Source: Nonomuraea thailandensis
Lineage (GTDB): Bacteria > Actinomycetota > Actinomycetes > Streptosporangiales > Streptosporangiaceae
NCBI RefSeq assembly: GCF_024172165.1
Contig: NZ_JAMZEB010000002.1
Location: 1,302,001 to 1,366,000 of the forward strand
Reading direction: 5' to 3'
DNA length: 64,000 nucleotides
A program made the translations under genes and the position numbers. The stretch's first letter is position 1; every line of letters starts with the position of its first letter. The notes under the pieces are model-generated. The model saw only the letters and a list, made by a program, of their open reading frames with translations, was not told the origin of the DNA and did not search any database. Below are positions 17,633 through 26,065 of the stretch, piece after piece.

Positions 17633-19189
17633 TCAGACCTCGTCCACCTTGACCTTCACCGCCTTGCTCTCGTGGTGCAGGCGGTCCAGCGAGGTGACCA
17701 GGTACGTTCCCGCCGACTTCGCGGCGTAGGACGGGTCGCTCACCACGGCCACCAGGTTCCGCGCGTCGGTGGTGTGGCAGTCCTTGCCGGACTTGGGCAG
17801 CTGGTACACGGCGTACGCCCGGGCCCCCTGCGAGGGCTTCCAGGACAACCGCGTGCCCGCGGCCTTGGCGTCGGCAGGGGCGGCCGGGGCCGAGCCGCCG
17901 AGCGAGTCCTGCAGCGGCAGCAGCGCCGGGCGGCTGTAGTGGGCCTTGGCCAGGCGGTCCACCGCGCCGAGCGGGTTGGCCATCAGGTTCTTGGCGCTGA
18001 AGTAGACGGCGCCGTCGACCTGCTTGCTGGCGCGGTTGACGCCCACCTGCCCGGCGAGCTCGCCGGGCTTGAGCCAGGCCCTGTCGTCCTTGGCGCCGAC
18101 CCGGTAGGCCCCCTGGCCGATGTAGAGCTGCACGTCGCTGCCCTTGACCTCGTTGGACCACCAGCGCGTCAGCGTGGTGTAGTCGGCCAGCTTGTGGCCG
18201 CGCGGCCAGTAGAGCTGCGGCAGCACGTAGTCGACGGTGCCGGCCTTGATCCAGGCGCGCGCGTCGGCGTAGATCGAGTCGTAGGCGGACATGCCGGACG
18301 TGCTCGACCCGGTCGGGTCCTGGGCCTTGTTGCGCCAGATGCCGAACGGGCTGATGCCGAACTTCACGTGCTGCTTGGACGCGTGCACGGCCTCGTCGAC
18401 CTGCGCGACGAGCTTGTTGACGTTGCCGCGTCGCCAGTCGGCGAGCTCGGCGCCCTTGCCGTACTTGCGGAAGGCGGCGGTGTCGTCGAACTTCGCCCCC
18501 GCCACGGGGTAGGGGTAGAAGTAGTCGTCGAAGTGCACGCCGTCGACGTCGTAACGGTCCACCACGTCGGTGATGACCTTGGTCACGTGCTCGCGGACGG
18601 CCGGCAGGCCGGGGTTGTAGTAGAGGCGGCCGCCGTACTTGACGGTCCAGTCGGGGTGCTGGCGCGCGGGGTGGTTCGCGGGCAGCGCGGCGGTGCTGTC
18701 GCCGTAGGAGGCGCGGTACGGGTTGAACCAGGCGTGGAACTCCATGCCGCGCTTGTGCGCCTCGTCGACGAGGAACGGCAGCGGGTCCCAGCCGGGGTCC
18801 TTGCCCGCGGTGCCGGTCAGGTACTGCGACCAGGGCTCCAGGGAGCTCTTGTAGAGGGCGTCGGAGGCGGGCCTGACCTGCACGAAGACCGCGTTGAGGT
18901 TGCGCTTGGCGGCGTTGTCCAGGATCTTGACGTAGTCGGCCTTCTGCCTGTCGACGCTCTGCCCCGCCTTGGAGGGCCAGTCGATGTTCTGGGTCGTGGC
19001 GATCCACACTCCGCGCAGCTCACGCTTCGGGAAGCGGGCATCGGCCTTGCAGGCCGCAGCGGGGGGTGCGGCGACGGTCGTCTTCTTCTCGCTCGCTGCG
19101 GGGCTCTCCGCCGGTCCGAAGACGTAGGCGGCGGTCGTCGTGGCGACGGCCAGAGCGGCAGCGGCTAGGAGTGGGCGTCCAGTTCGCAT
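17633..19189 (-). CDS. Secreted GHL10/DUF187-family glycoside hydrolase
   Basis: A 518-residue protein. The N-terminus (about 1-33) is a signal peptide with AAAALAVATTTAAYVFG core. The catalytic TIM barrel (GHL10, PF02638) spans about 50-380: RGVWIATTQNIDWPS, FVQVRPASDALY, GMEFHAWFNPYR, DGVHFDDYFYPYP, YVLPQLYWPRG. The last 80 residues look like a fibronectin-III-like module (LSWKPSQGARAYAVYQ). Relatives such as YngK act on peptidoglycan or polysaccharide; some GHL10 enzymes cleave N-glycan or denuded glycan strands, so the substrate is open. ATG at 19189 fits the signal peptide. Confidence 0.88.
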   Translation of the reverse strand: MRTGRPLLAAAALAVATTTAAYVFGPAESPAASEKKTTVAAPPAAACKADARFPKRELRGVWIATTQNIDWPSKAGQSVDRQKADYVKILDNAAKRNLNAVFVQVRPASDALYKSSLEPWSQYLTGTAGKDPGWDPLPFLVDEAHKRGMEFHAWFNPYRASYGDSTAALPANHPARQHPDWTVKYGGRLYYNPGLPAVREHVTKVITDVVDRYDVDGVHFDDYFYPYPVAGAKFDDTAAFRKYGKGAELADWRRGNVNKLVAQVDEAVHASKQHVKFGISPFGIWRNKAQDPTGSSTSGMSAYDSIYADARAWIKAGTVDYVLPQLYWPRGHKLADYTTLTRWWSNEVKGSDVQLYIGQGAYRVGAKDDRAWLKPGELAGQVGVNRASKQVDGAVYFSAKNLMANPLGAVDRLAKAHYSRPALLPLQDSLGGSAPAAPADAKAAGTRLSWKPSQGARAYAVYQLPKSGKDCHTTDARNLVAVVSDPSYAAKSAGTYLVTSLDRLHHESKAVKVKVDEV

Positions 19190-19281
19190 AGTGCCACCCA
19201 GTGTGACAGCTGCTCCTGCATGCTCGGTACGAAAAACCGAAATCAAGTCGTGACACATTTGTGACAAAAGGCAACGGCTGG

Positions 19282-19307
19282 GCCGGGAGGGACAAATCCC
19301 TCCCGGC
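19282..19307 (-). terminator. Terminator downstream of the EF-G-like gene
   Basis: A perfect 11-bp inverted repeat (GCCGGGAGGGA at 19282-19292 with 19297-19307) has a CAAA loop and lies 35 bp after the stop of the minus-strand EF-G-like gene. It separates that gene from the GH10-like gene. Confidence 0.8.
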
Positions 19308-19325
19308 TCTCCACGGCGCCCGAAC

Positions 19326-19347
19326 CGCGCTCAATCCGCGCTCAATC
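19326..19347. repeat. 11-bp tandem duplication across the fusA2-like stop codon
   Basis: CGCGCTCAATC occurs at 19326-19336 and again at 19337-19347. The minus-strand TGA stop of the EF-G-like gene (19342-19344) lies inside the promoter-distal copy, so the duplication spans the end of the reading frame. The unit is not a multiple of three, so the second copy is outside the coding frame. Confidence 0.9.
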
Positions 19348-21480
19348 CGCGGCCGTCACCTTGGTTGCGAGGTTCGGGGGCAGCGGTTCGTAGCGCAGGA
19401 ACGTGCGCGTGAACGTGCCCGTGCCGTGTGACATGGATCTCAGATCGATCGCGTACCGAGTGATCTCCAGCTCCGGCACCTCGGCCTTGACCAGTGTGCG
19501 GCCCGTGCCGACCGGTTCGGTGCCGAGCACGCGCCCGCGCCGCGACGACAGGTCGGACATCACGGACCCGACGTAGTCGTCGGCCACCAGCACCGCCAGC
19601 TCGTCCACGGGCTCCAGCAGCAGGGTCGAGACCTTCGATGCCGCCTCCTTGAGCGCGAGCTGGCCCGCGATCTGGAAGGCCATGTCGGAGGAGTCGACCG
19701 AGTGCGCCTTGCCGTCGTACAGGGTGACCCGCACGTCCACCATCGGGTAGCCGGCGACGACACCGCGCTCCATCTGGGCCCGCACGCCCTTCTCCACCGA
19801 CGGGATGAACTGCCGCGGCACCACGCCGCCCACGATCTTGTCCACGAACTCGAAGCCCCCGCCGGACGGCAGCGGCTCCACCTCCAGATGGCAGATGGCG
19901 TACTGACCGTGACCGCCGGTCTGCTTGACGTTGCGCCCCATCGCCTGGCACTTGCCGCCGAACGTCTCGCGCAGCGGCACCCGCAGATCGATCCGCTCGA
20001 CCTCCACGCCGTGCCGCTTGGCCAGGCGGTCGAGGAGCACGTCGGTGTGCGCCTCGCCCATGCACCACAGGACGAGCTGGCGGGTCTCGGCGTTGTTCTC
20101 CAGGCGCAGCGTCGGGTCCTCGGCCACCAGCCGGCCGAGCGCCTGCGACAGCTTGTCCTCGTCGGCCTTGGACCTGGCCCTGATCGCCACGGGCAGCAGC
20201 GGGTCGGGCATGACCCAGGACGTCATCAGCAGCGGGTGCTCCACCTCCGACAGCGTGTCGCCGGTCTCGGCGCGCGACAGCTTGGCCACGGCCACGATGT
20301 CGCCGGCCGCGCCCTTGGCGATGTTGCGCTGCTGCTTGCCCAGCGGGCAGGTCAGGGTGCCGATGCGCTCGTCCACGTCGTGGTCCTCGTGTCCGCGGTC
20401 GGCCAGGCCGTGCCCGGAGACGTGCACGGTCATGTCGGGGCGCAGGGTGCCGGAGAAGACGCGGACGAGGCTGATGCGGCCCACGTACGGGTCGCTGGTG
20501 GTCTTGACGACCTCGGCCACGAGCGGCCCGTCGGGGTCGCACGTGATGCCCTTGATCGGCTTGCCGGACAGATCGGTGATCTCGGGCATGGGATGTTCGA
20601 GCGGCGACGGGAAGCCCTGCGTCATCAGCTCCAGCAGCTCCTGCGCGCCCACGCCGATCCCGCTGCACAGCACCGGGTAGAAGCTGCCGCGGGCGACGGC
20701 CTTCTCCAGGTCGTCGATGAGCACCTTGGTGTCGATGGGATCGCCCTCGAGGTACCTCTCCATGAGCGACTCGTCCTCGCTCTCCTGGATGATGCCCTCG
20801 ATCAGCGTGCCGCGGTGCTCCTCGATCTGCGCCTCGTACTCCGCGCCCGGCTCCTTCTCCGTGCGCTCGCCCGTGGCGTAGTTGTAGAACTTCTGCGTCA
20901 GCAGCCCGATCAGCCCGTTGACGTGACCGTTCGTGATCACCGGGAGGTAGAGCGGCGCGACGCCGTCGCCGAAGACGTCCTGGCAGGTCGCGAGCACCTC
21001 GTCGAAGTCGGCCCGCTGGTGGTCGATCTTGGTGATCACGACCGCCCGCGGCATCCCGACCTGCGAGCACTCCTCCCAGAGCATCTGCGTGAGACCGTCC
21101 ACCCCGTCGGAGGCCGACACCACGAACAGCGCCGCGTCGGCCGCGCGCAGCCCCGCGCGCAGGTCGCCCACGAAGTCGGCGTAACCCGGGGTGTCGAGAA
21201 GGTTGATCTTGATGCCGTTGTGCACCAGCGGCGCCACGGCGAGGTTGACCGACCGTTGCTGCCGGACCTCCACCTCGTCGAAGTCGCTGACCGTGTTGCC
21301 GTCCTCCACCCGGCCCGGGCGCTGAATGGTGCCCGTCGCGGCCAGCAGCTGCTCGACGAGGGTCGTCTTACCCGCTCCTGAGTGGCCGACCAGCACGACA
21401 TTGCGTATCGCATCCGCCCTGTCGGCCGCGGGTGCCCTGCCCGCGGCTCCTACGGCGCCACCAGAGTTTCTTTCCGCCAC
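19342..21480 (-). CDS. Elongation factor G-like GTPase (FusA2 type)
   Basis: A 712-residue translational GTPase, close in length to the second EF-G-like protein of mycobacteria (about 714). G1 is GHSGAGKTTL near residue 33, G3 is DTPGYADFVGDL, and G4 is ITKIDHQ, where canonical EF-G has NKMD. Domains II-V follow, with GGHGQYAICHLEVEPL in domain IV. The G4 change and the SGAGKT loop separate it from canonical EF-G, and mycobacterial FusA2 has no proven elongation role. GTG at 21480 follows GGGAGG. It is divergent from pgsA over a 144-bp spacer that should hold both promoters. Confidence 0.88.
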   Translation of the reverse strand: MAERNSGGAVGAAGRAPAADRADAIRNVVLVGHSGAGKTTLVEQLLAATGTIQRPGRVEDGNTVSDFDEVEVRQQRSVNLAVAPLVHNGIKINLLDTPGYADFVGDLRAGLRAADAALFVVSASDGVDGLTQMLWEECSQVGMPRAVVITKIDHQRADFDEVLATCQDVFGDGVAPLYLPVITNGHVNGLIGLLTQKFYNYATGERTEKEPGAEYEAQIEEHRGTLIEGIIQESEDESLMERYLEGDPIDTKVLIDDLEKAVARGSFYPVLCSGIGVGAQELLELMTQGFPSPLEHPMPEITDLSGKPIKGITCDPDGPLVAEVVKTTSDPYVGRISLVRVFSGTLRPDMTVHVSGHGLADRGHEDHDVDERIGTLTCPLGKQQRNIAKGAAGDIVAVAKLSRAETGDTLSEVEHPLLMTSWVMPDPLLPVAIRARSKADEDKLSQALGRLVAEDPTLRLENNAETRQLVLWCMGEAHTDVLLDRLAKRHGVEVERIDLRVPLRETFGGKCQAMGRNVKQTGGHGQYAICHLEVEPLPSGGGFEFVDKIVGGVVPRQFIPSVEKGVRAQMERGVVAGYPMVDVRVTLYDGKAHSVDSSDMAFQIAGQLALKEAASKVSTLLLEPVDELAVLVADDYVGSVMSDLSSRRGRVLGTEPVGTGRTLVKAEVPELEITRYAIDLRSMSHGTGTFTRTFLRYEPLPPNLATKVTAAD

Positions 21481-21624
21481 ATCGGCCTCCCGCGTCGTCG
21501 GTTGTGTGCCAACGCCGCGCCCGCGCGGAGGGAATGGAAACCGCATGGACGCGGTGTGTTCACCAAATACCCGTGTGGCGGATATCACAAGGGGGGCGGG
21601 GCAAAGAAAGTTGTCAGGCGCGCC

Positions 21625-22248
21625 ATGGCCTACGATCGGACGGCGATGCTCAAACTCCTGCGCCCGGCCATGACCCGGATACTCACCCCGCTGGGCAGGG
21701 CCCTCGTCGGCCGCGGGATCGGCCCGAACGCCGTCACGGCGGTCGGCACCCTCGGCACCGTCGTGTCCGCCCTGCTCTTCTTCCCCCTGGGGCACCTCAC
21801 CTGGGGGGCACTCGTGATCACCGTCTTCGTGCTGTTCGACCTGCTCGACGGCGTGGTGGCCCGGCTCGGCGGGAAGGGGGGCAGCACCTGGGGGGCCTTC
21901 CTCGACTCCACGCTCGACCGGGTCGCCGACGCCGCCATCTTCGCCGGCCTGATCATGTACTTCATCTCCGTCGGCGACGCTCTCATGGCGGCGGTGACAC
22001 TGCTGTGCCTGATCGCGGGCGCCGTGGTCTCCTACGCCAAGGCCAGGGCCGAGGGGCTCGGGCTCACGGCCGACGTCGGGCTGGCCGAGCGGCCGGAGCG
22101 GCTGGTGGTGGCGCTGGTGGCCGCGTTTCTGGCGGGGCTCGGCGTTCCGTACGTCCTGCCCGCGGGCATGTGGCTGCTCGCGGTGGCCAGCCTGATCACC
22201 GTGGGCCAGCGAGTGGTGGCCGTCTACCAGCAGACGAGGGAGAGATGA
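21625..22248 (+). CDS. pgsA: Phosphatidylinositol phosphate synthase (CDP-alcohol phosphotransferase)
   Basis: A 207-residue membrane enzyme that joins CDP-diacylglycerol with inositol phosphate to make the PI precursor. The CDP-alcohol motif reads D-x2-DG-x2-AR...G-x3-D-x3-D across DLLDGVVAR and the following GAFLDSTLDRVAD. About five or six membrane helices. Synteny (PIM acyltransferase and pimA directly downstream) fixes the role better than sequence alone. ATG at 21625 is chosen; ATG at 21646 is an alternative. The stop overlaps the next start (ATGA), so it is translationally coupled. Confidence 0.9.
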   Translation: MAYDRTAMLKLLRPAMTRILTPLGRALVGRGIGPNAVTAVGTLGTVVSALLFFPLGHLTWGALVITVFVLFDLLDGVVARLGGKGGSTWGAFLDSTLDRVADAAIFAGLIMYFISVGDALMAAVTLLCLIAGAVVSYAKARAEGLGLTADVGLAERPERLVVALVAAFLAGLGVPYVLPAGMWLLAVASLITVGQRVVAVYQQTRER

Positions 22249-23156
22249 GCGAGCAGGTCTCGATGGGCGACCGGGTCGTGGCGGCCGGGTTCGCGGCGGG
22301 CTGGAAACTGGTGCCGCTGCTGCCGCAGCGCCCGACGGCCGCGGTCTTCCGCTTCCTGGCCGACCGGGTCTGGAGCAGGCGCGGCAAGTCCGTGCGCAGG
22401 CTGGAGTCCAACCTGGCCAGGGTGACCGGCCTGCGGGTCGGCAGCCCCGAGCTGCGCGAGCTGACCAGGGCCGGGATGCGCTCCTACTTCCGCTACTTCC
22501 ACGAGATCTTCCGGCTGCCGTCCATGGACCGCGCCGAGATCGTGCGCCGCACGCACGTGATCGGGGCCGAGCACGTCCACAGCACCGTGGCCGCCGGCCG
22601 CGGCGTGGTGCTGGCGCTGCCGCACATGGGCAACTGGGACCAGGCGGGGGCCTGGCTGGTGGGCGTGGGCCACCCGTTCACGACCGTGGCCGAGCGGCTC
22701 AGGCCCGAGTCGCTGTTCAACCGCTACGTGGCCTTCCGCGAGGGGCTCGGCATGGAGGTGCTGCCGCTCACCGGCGGCGACGGGCACAACTTCGGCACCC
22801 TGGCGACGCGGGTGCGCAAGGGCGGCGTGGTCTGCCTGCCGGCCGAGCGCGACCTGACCAAGAGCGGCATCGAGGTGAGCTTCTTCGGCGCCACCACCAA
22901 GTATCCGGCGGGGCCGCCGCTGCTGGCCGTGCAGACGGGCGCGGCGCTGCTGCCCGCCATCGTCTACTTCGACGGCGACGACTGGGGCATCCACATCCAC
23001 CCCGAGCTGCCGGTCCCCGCCGAGGGCACCCGGCAGGAGAAGGTCGCGGCCGTGGCGCAGGGCCTGGCCGACGTGTTCGAGAAGGGCATCTCCGAGCACC
23101 CGGAGGACTGGCACATGCTGCAGCGGCTCTGGCTCGACGACCTGGAACCGCGATGA
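22245..23156 (+). CDS. patA: Phosphatidylinositol mannoside acyltransferase
   Basis: A 303-residue lipid A acyltransferase-like protein (LpxL/HtrB superfamily) that acylates the mannose of PIM1/PIM2 on the inner face of the membrane. The catalytic HxxxxD motif is HMGNWD near residue 128; other family blocks are ESNLARV and FFGATTKYPAGPP. It begins in an ATGA overlap with pgsA and ends in an ATGA overlap with pimA, so the three are a single coupled unit, as in mycobacteria (Rv2612c-Rv2610c, recalled). Confidence 0.93.
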   Translation: MSEQVSMGDRVVAAGFAAGWKLVPLLPQRPTAAVFRFLADRVWSRRGKSVRRLESNLARVTGLRVGSPELRELTRAGMRSYFRYFHEIFRLPSMDRAEIVRRTHVIGAEHVHSTVAAGRGVVLALPHMGNWDQAGAWLVGVGHPFTTVAERLRPESLFNRYVAFREGLGMEVLPLTGGDGHNFGTLATRVRKGGVVCLPAERDLTKSGIEVSFFGATTKYPAGPPLLAVQTGAALLPAIVYFDGDDWGIHIHPELPVPAEGTRQEKVAAVAQGLADVFEKGISEHPEDWHMLQRLWLDDLEPR

Positions 23157-24283
23157 GGGTCGGCATCGTCTGCCCGTACTCGTGGGACGTGCCGGGCGGC
23201 GTCAAGCAGCACATCGACGACCTGGCCCAGGCCCTGATGGCGCAGGGGCACGACGTGTCGGTGATCGCGCCCGCGGCCGACGACGAGGAGCTGCCCCCGT
23301 ACGTGACGGGGGCCGGGCGGGCGATCCCGGTGCCGTACAACGGGTCGGTGGCCAGGATGTCGTTCGGGTTCCTGTCGGCCGCGCGGGTGCGGCGCTGGGT
23401 GCGTACGGGCGACTTCGACGTGCTGCACATCCACGAGCCGCTGATCCCCAGCCTGGGCGTGCTGGCGTGCTGGGCGGCCAAGGGGCCGATCGTGGCCACC
23501 TTCCACGCCTCGTTCACCCGCTCGCGCGCGATCGCCGTGGCCGAGCCGCTGCTGCGCAGCGCGCTGGAGAAGCTCAGCGGCCGCATCGCGGTCTCCGACG
23601 CGGCCCGCAAGAGCCTGGTCGAGCAGTTCGGCGGCGACACCGTGCTCATCCCGAACGGCGTCACCGTCTCCCGCTACACCGAGGCCGAGCCGCTCGACGG
23701 CTGGGGCCCCGACGGGGCCACGCTGGGCTTCCTCGGCCGCATGGACGAGGAGCGCAAGGGGCTGCCGATCCTGCTCGACGCGTTCAGGACACTGGCGGCC
23801 GAGCGGCCGGACGTGAAGCTCCTTCTCGCCGGCCCCGGCGACGAGAAGGACGTCTTCGACAAGGTGCCGAAGGAGCTCCGCGACCGGGTGACCGTGCTCG
23901 GCATGGTGAGCGAGGCCGACAAGATCCGCGCCTACCACTCGGTCGACGTGTTCGTGGCGCCCAACACGCGGGGCGAGAGCTTCGGCATCGTGCTGGCCGA
24001 GGCGATGGCGTCCGGGGCGACGGTGCTGGCCAGCGACATCCCCGCCTTCCGCAGGGTGCTGGGCGACGGGCAGGCGGGCGCGCTGTTCGCCAACCGCGAC
24101 CCCGCCTCGCTGGCGCGCGAGGCCGCCGCGCTGCTCGACGCGCCTGAGCGGCGGGCCAAGCTGGCGGCCGAGGCGCTGGTCGCGGTCAGGAAGTACGACT
24201 GGTCCACGGTGGCGCGCGACGTCGTGCGCGTCTACGAGACCGTCACCACGAGCGGCGCGGGCCGCGTGGAGGAAGACCTGTGA
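23153..24283 (+). CDS. pimA: Phosphatidylinositol alpha-mannosyltransferase PimA
   Basis: A 376-residue GT4 glycosyltransferase that adds the first mannose from GDP-mannose to phosphatidylinositol. The N-terminal acceptor domain contains SWDVPGGVKQHI and the HIHEPLIPSL strand; the nucleotide-sugar site contains FLGRMDEERKGLPILLDAF and the E-x7-E motif in ESFGIVLAEAMASG. ATG at 23153 overlaps the acyltransferase stop. The final codons (GRVEEDL) sit in the first copy of a 35-bp tandem duplication, so the gene no longer touches its downstream neighbour directly. Confidence 0.95.
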   Translation: MRVGIVCPYSWDVPGGVKQHIDDLAQALMAQGHDVSVIAPAADDEELPPYVTGAGRAIPVPYNGSVARMSFGFLSAARVRRWVRTGDFDVLHIHEPLIPSLGVLACWAAKGPIVATFHASFTRSRAIAVAEPLLRSALEKLSGRIAVSDAARKSLVEQFGGDTVLIPNGVTVSRYTEAEPLDGWGPDGATLGFLGRMDEERKGLPILLDAFRTLAAERPDVKLLLAGPGDEKDVFDKVPKELRDRVTVLGMVSEADKIRAYHSVDVFVAPNTRGESFGIVLAEAMASGATVLASDIPAFRRVLGDGQAGALFANRDPASLAREAAALLDAPERRAKLAAEALVAVRKYDWSTVARDVVRVYETVTTSGAGRVEEDL

Positions 24284-24317
24284 CGAGCGGCGGCGGCCGT
24301 GTGGAGGAAGACCTGTG
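24248..24317. repeat. 35-bp tandem duplication of the pimA stop/start junction
   Basis: Copy 1 (24248-24282) holds the last pimA codons and reaches into the stop; copy 2 (24283-24317) repeats it with 3 differences in 35 (positions 11, 12 and 18). Copy 2 supplies the GTGGAGGAAGACCTGTG block, that is the ribosome site and the GTG start of the next gene. Before the duplication the two genes would have overlapped by a simple GTGA. Confidence 0.93.
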
Positions 24318-24318
24318 A
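24280..24318 (+). other. 12-residue bridging micro-ORF between pimA and next gene
   Basis: GTG at 24280 overlaps the pimA TGA (GTGA). The frame encodes VTSGGGRVEEDL and stops at 24316-24318, overlapping the next gene's GTG at 24315 (GTGA again). The peptide copies the PimA C-terminus TSGAGRVEEDL. It could be a peptide or just a stepping stone for terminating ribosomes; no evidence of expression is visible. Confidence 0.35.
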
Positions 24319-24857
24319 CATCCACCATGATCGTGCTGATCGTGGGCATCGTGGTCGTGCTCACGGCCGTCTACATCTCCTGGCGGGCCGGGCGGCTGGA
24401 CCGCCTGCACATCCGGCTGGAGCTGGCCCAGGAGTCGCTGGACGCCGCGCTGATGCGGCGCCGCGCGGTCGTGCTGGAGCTGGCCGGCTCGCGCCTGCTC
24501 GACCCCGCCACGTCCCTGGTGCTGGCCGCCGCGGCGCACGAGGCCAGGTCGGCCGGGCCGGAGGAGCGCGAGCACGCCGAGAGCGACCTGTCGCGGACGC
24601 TGCGGGCGGTGGTGGACCAGGACCGGTTCAGGGAGAAGCTGTCGGAGTCGCCCGGCGGGCGCGAGCTGCTGGAGGAGCTCGACGCCGCCGTGGCCAAGGT
24701 GGTCTACTCGCGCCGCTTCCTCAACAACGCGGTCGGGGTCACGCGGGCGGCGCAGGACCGCTGGCTCGCCAGGACGTTGCGCCTGGCCGGGCACACCGAG
24801 TACCCGCAATTCTTCGAGATTGATGACAATCCGCCCGCAGCTATGGCAACTGAATGA
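24315..24857 (+). CDS. Hypothetical single-pass membrane protein of the PIM operon
   Basis: A 180-residue protein. One N-terminal membrane helix (about 5-23, IVLIVGIVVVLTAVYISW) is followed by a charged alpha-helical domain rich in Arg, Glu and Leu (HIRLELAQESLDAALMRRR, then YSRRFLNNAVGVTRAAQ). The family is not recognised beyond similarity in position to uncharacterised proteins that follow pimA in other actinomycetes. GTG at 24315 is preceded by GAGGAAG at 24303-24309, supplied by the duplicated 35-bp unit. The position after pimA suggests a membrane or PIM-related role. Confidence 0.75.
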   Translation: MTSTMIVLIVGIVVVLTAVYISWRAGRLDRLHIRLELAQESLDAALMRRRAVVLELAGSRLLDPATSLVLAAAAHEARSAGPEEREHAESDLSRTLRAVVDQDRFREKLSESPGGRELLEELDAAVAKVVYSRRFLNNAVGVTRAAQDRWLARTLRLAGHTEYPQFFEIDDNPPAAMATE

Positions 24858-24919
24858 CCTGATTTGGGGAAGCCAGTAAGCTTCATCCCGTTTTCGGGCT
24901 GAAGCGAGGAGTGTTACAG

Positions 24920-25936
24920 GTGCGGCTACCCCGGATGATCACGGTCTACCTGGCCGGAGCGGCCGTGCTGCTGCCCGTGGCGGCCTGTTCGTCGGACGAC
25001 CCGGCCGCCGGTCAGGCGCCCGCGCCGTCGGCGACGGCGGCGCCCAGCGAGGAGCCCGAAGAGGTCAAGGCCCATCCGTTCACCGGCAAGCCGTACGAGA
25101 GCCTCAAGCCCGTGCTCGCGGTGAAGATCGAGAACACCGCGGCCGGCAAGCCCCAGCTCGGGCTCAAGAGCGCGGACATCGTCTACGTGGAGCAGGTCGA
25201 GGCCGGGCTGACCCGGCTCATGGCCGTCTTCTCCTCCAGGCTGCCGGCCAAGGTGGGCCCCGTGCGCAGCGCGCGCATCTCCGACCTGCACATCGCGCCG
25301 CAGTTCGGCAAGCCCGCCTTCTCGTACTCGGGCGCGCAGACCAAGATGTTGCCGTTCATCGCCGAGGCGTCCCTGTTCGACGTGGGCGACACCCGCAACC
25401 CCGGCGCCTACTTCCGCCAGCCCGGCCGCTTCGCCCCCTACAACCTGTTCGCCAACACCAAGCAGCTCCTGGCCAAGGCGCCCAAGGCGAGCAAGGCCAA
25501 GGACATCGGCTTCACCTTCGGCGACGCGCCGGCCGAGGGCGGGGTGGACAAGAAGTCGTACACGGTCAAGTGGCCCGCCGCCCGCTTCACCTTCGCCTGG
25601 TCGGAGGCGAAGAAGCAGTGGATGATCTGGCAGGACGGCAAGAAGGACATGGCCGCGGAGGGCGGCCAGCTCAGCGCGCCGACGATCGTCGTCCAGTACA
25701 CCAAGACCGAGCGCTCGGAGTTCCACGACAAGAACGACAGCTACACGCCGCTCGTGCACACCACGGGCAAGGGTTCCGCGATCGTGCTGCGTGACGGTAA
25801 AGCTTTCAAGGCGCGCTGGGAACGGGAATCGGAGGAGAGCGGCACGACGTTCACCACTGAGAGCGGCGAGCCGATGAACTTCGCCCCCGGCCAGGTCTGG
25901 GTCGCCCTCGCCAGCCGCAAGCCCGTCATTCCGTAG
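24920..25936 (+). CDS. DUF3048 domain lipoprotein (YerB-like)
   Basis: About 338 residues. The N-terminus has a signal peptide ending in a lipobox with cysteine (LLPVAAC-SSDD), so it is probably lipid-anchored outside the membrane. A Pro/Ala/Ser/Glu-rich linker leads to the DUF3048 region: HPFTGKP, VKIENTAAGKPQLGL, VYVEQVEAGLTRLMAVF, PVRSARISDL, and a C-terminal half with FAPGQVWVAL. Function is unknown; B. subtilis YerB is a relative. GTG at 24920 is preferred because GAGGAG at 24905-24910 is correctly spaced; GTG at 24911 would be too close. The stop region is tandemly duplicated. Confidence 0.85.
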   Translation: MRLPRMITVYLAGAAVLLPVAACSSDDPAAGQAPAPSATAAPSEEPEEVKAHPFTGKPYESLKPVLAVKIENTAAGKPQLGLKSADIVYVEQVEAGLTRLMAVFSSRLPAKVGPVRSARISDLHIAPQFGKPAFSYSGAQTKMLPFIAEASLFDVGDTRNPGAYFRQPGRFAPYNLFANTKQLLAKAPKASKAKDIGFTFGDAPAEGGVDKKSYTVKWPAARFTFAWSEAKKQWMIWQDGKKDMAAEGGQLSAPTIVVQYTKTERSEFHDKNDSYTPLVHTTGKGSAIVLRDGKAFKARWERESEESGTTFTTESGEPMNFAPGQVWVALASRKPVIP

Positions 25937-25957
25937 AAGCCTGTCATTCCGTAGGAG
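25922..25957. repeat. 18-bp tandem duplication across the DUF3048 stop codon
   Basis: CCCGTCATTCCGTAGAAG at 25922-25939 is repeated as 25940-25957 with 2 differences. The first copy includes the TAG stop; the second carries another TAG in the same frame, because the unit is six codons. Read-through would therefore add only KPVIP before stopping. Confidence 0.9.
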
Positions 25958-26065
25958 TCAGCGACCGAATCCTGACATCTTGGCATGTCGGGGGAGGGGT
26001 CCTCCAGGACCTACGATGGGCTTGAAAAACTTACCGAATCGCCGTGAGAGCCCGTGAGGATGACC

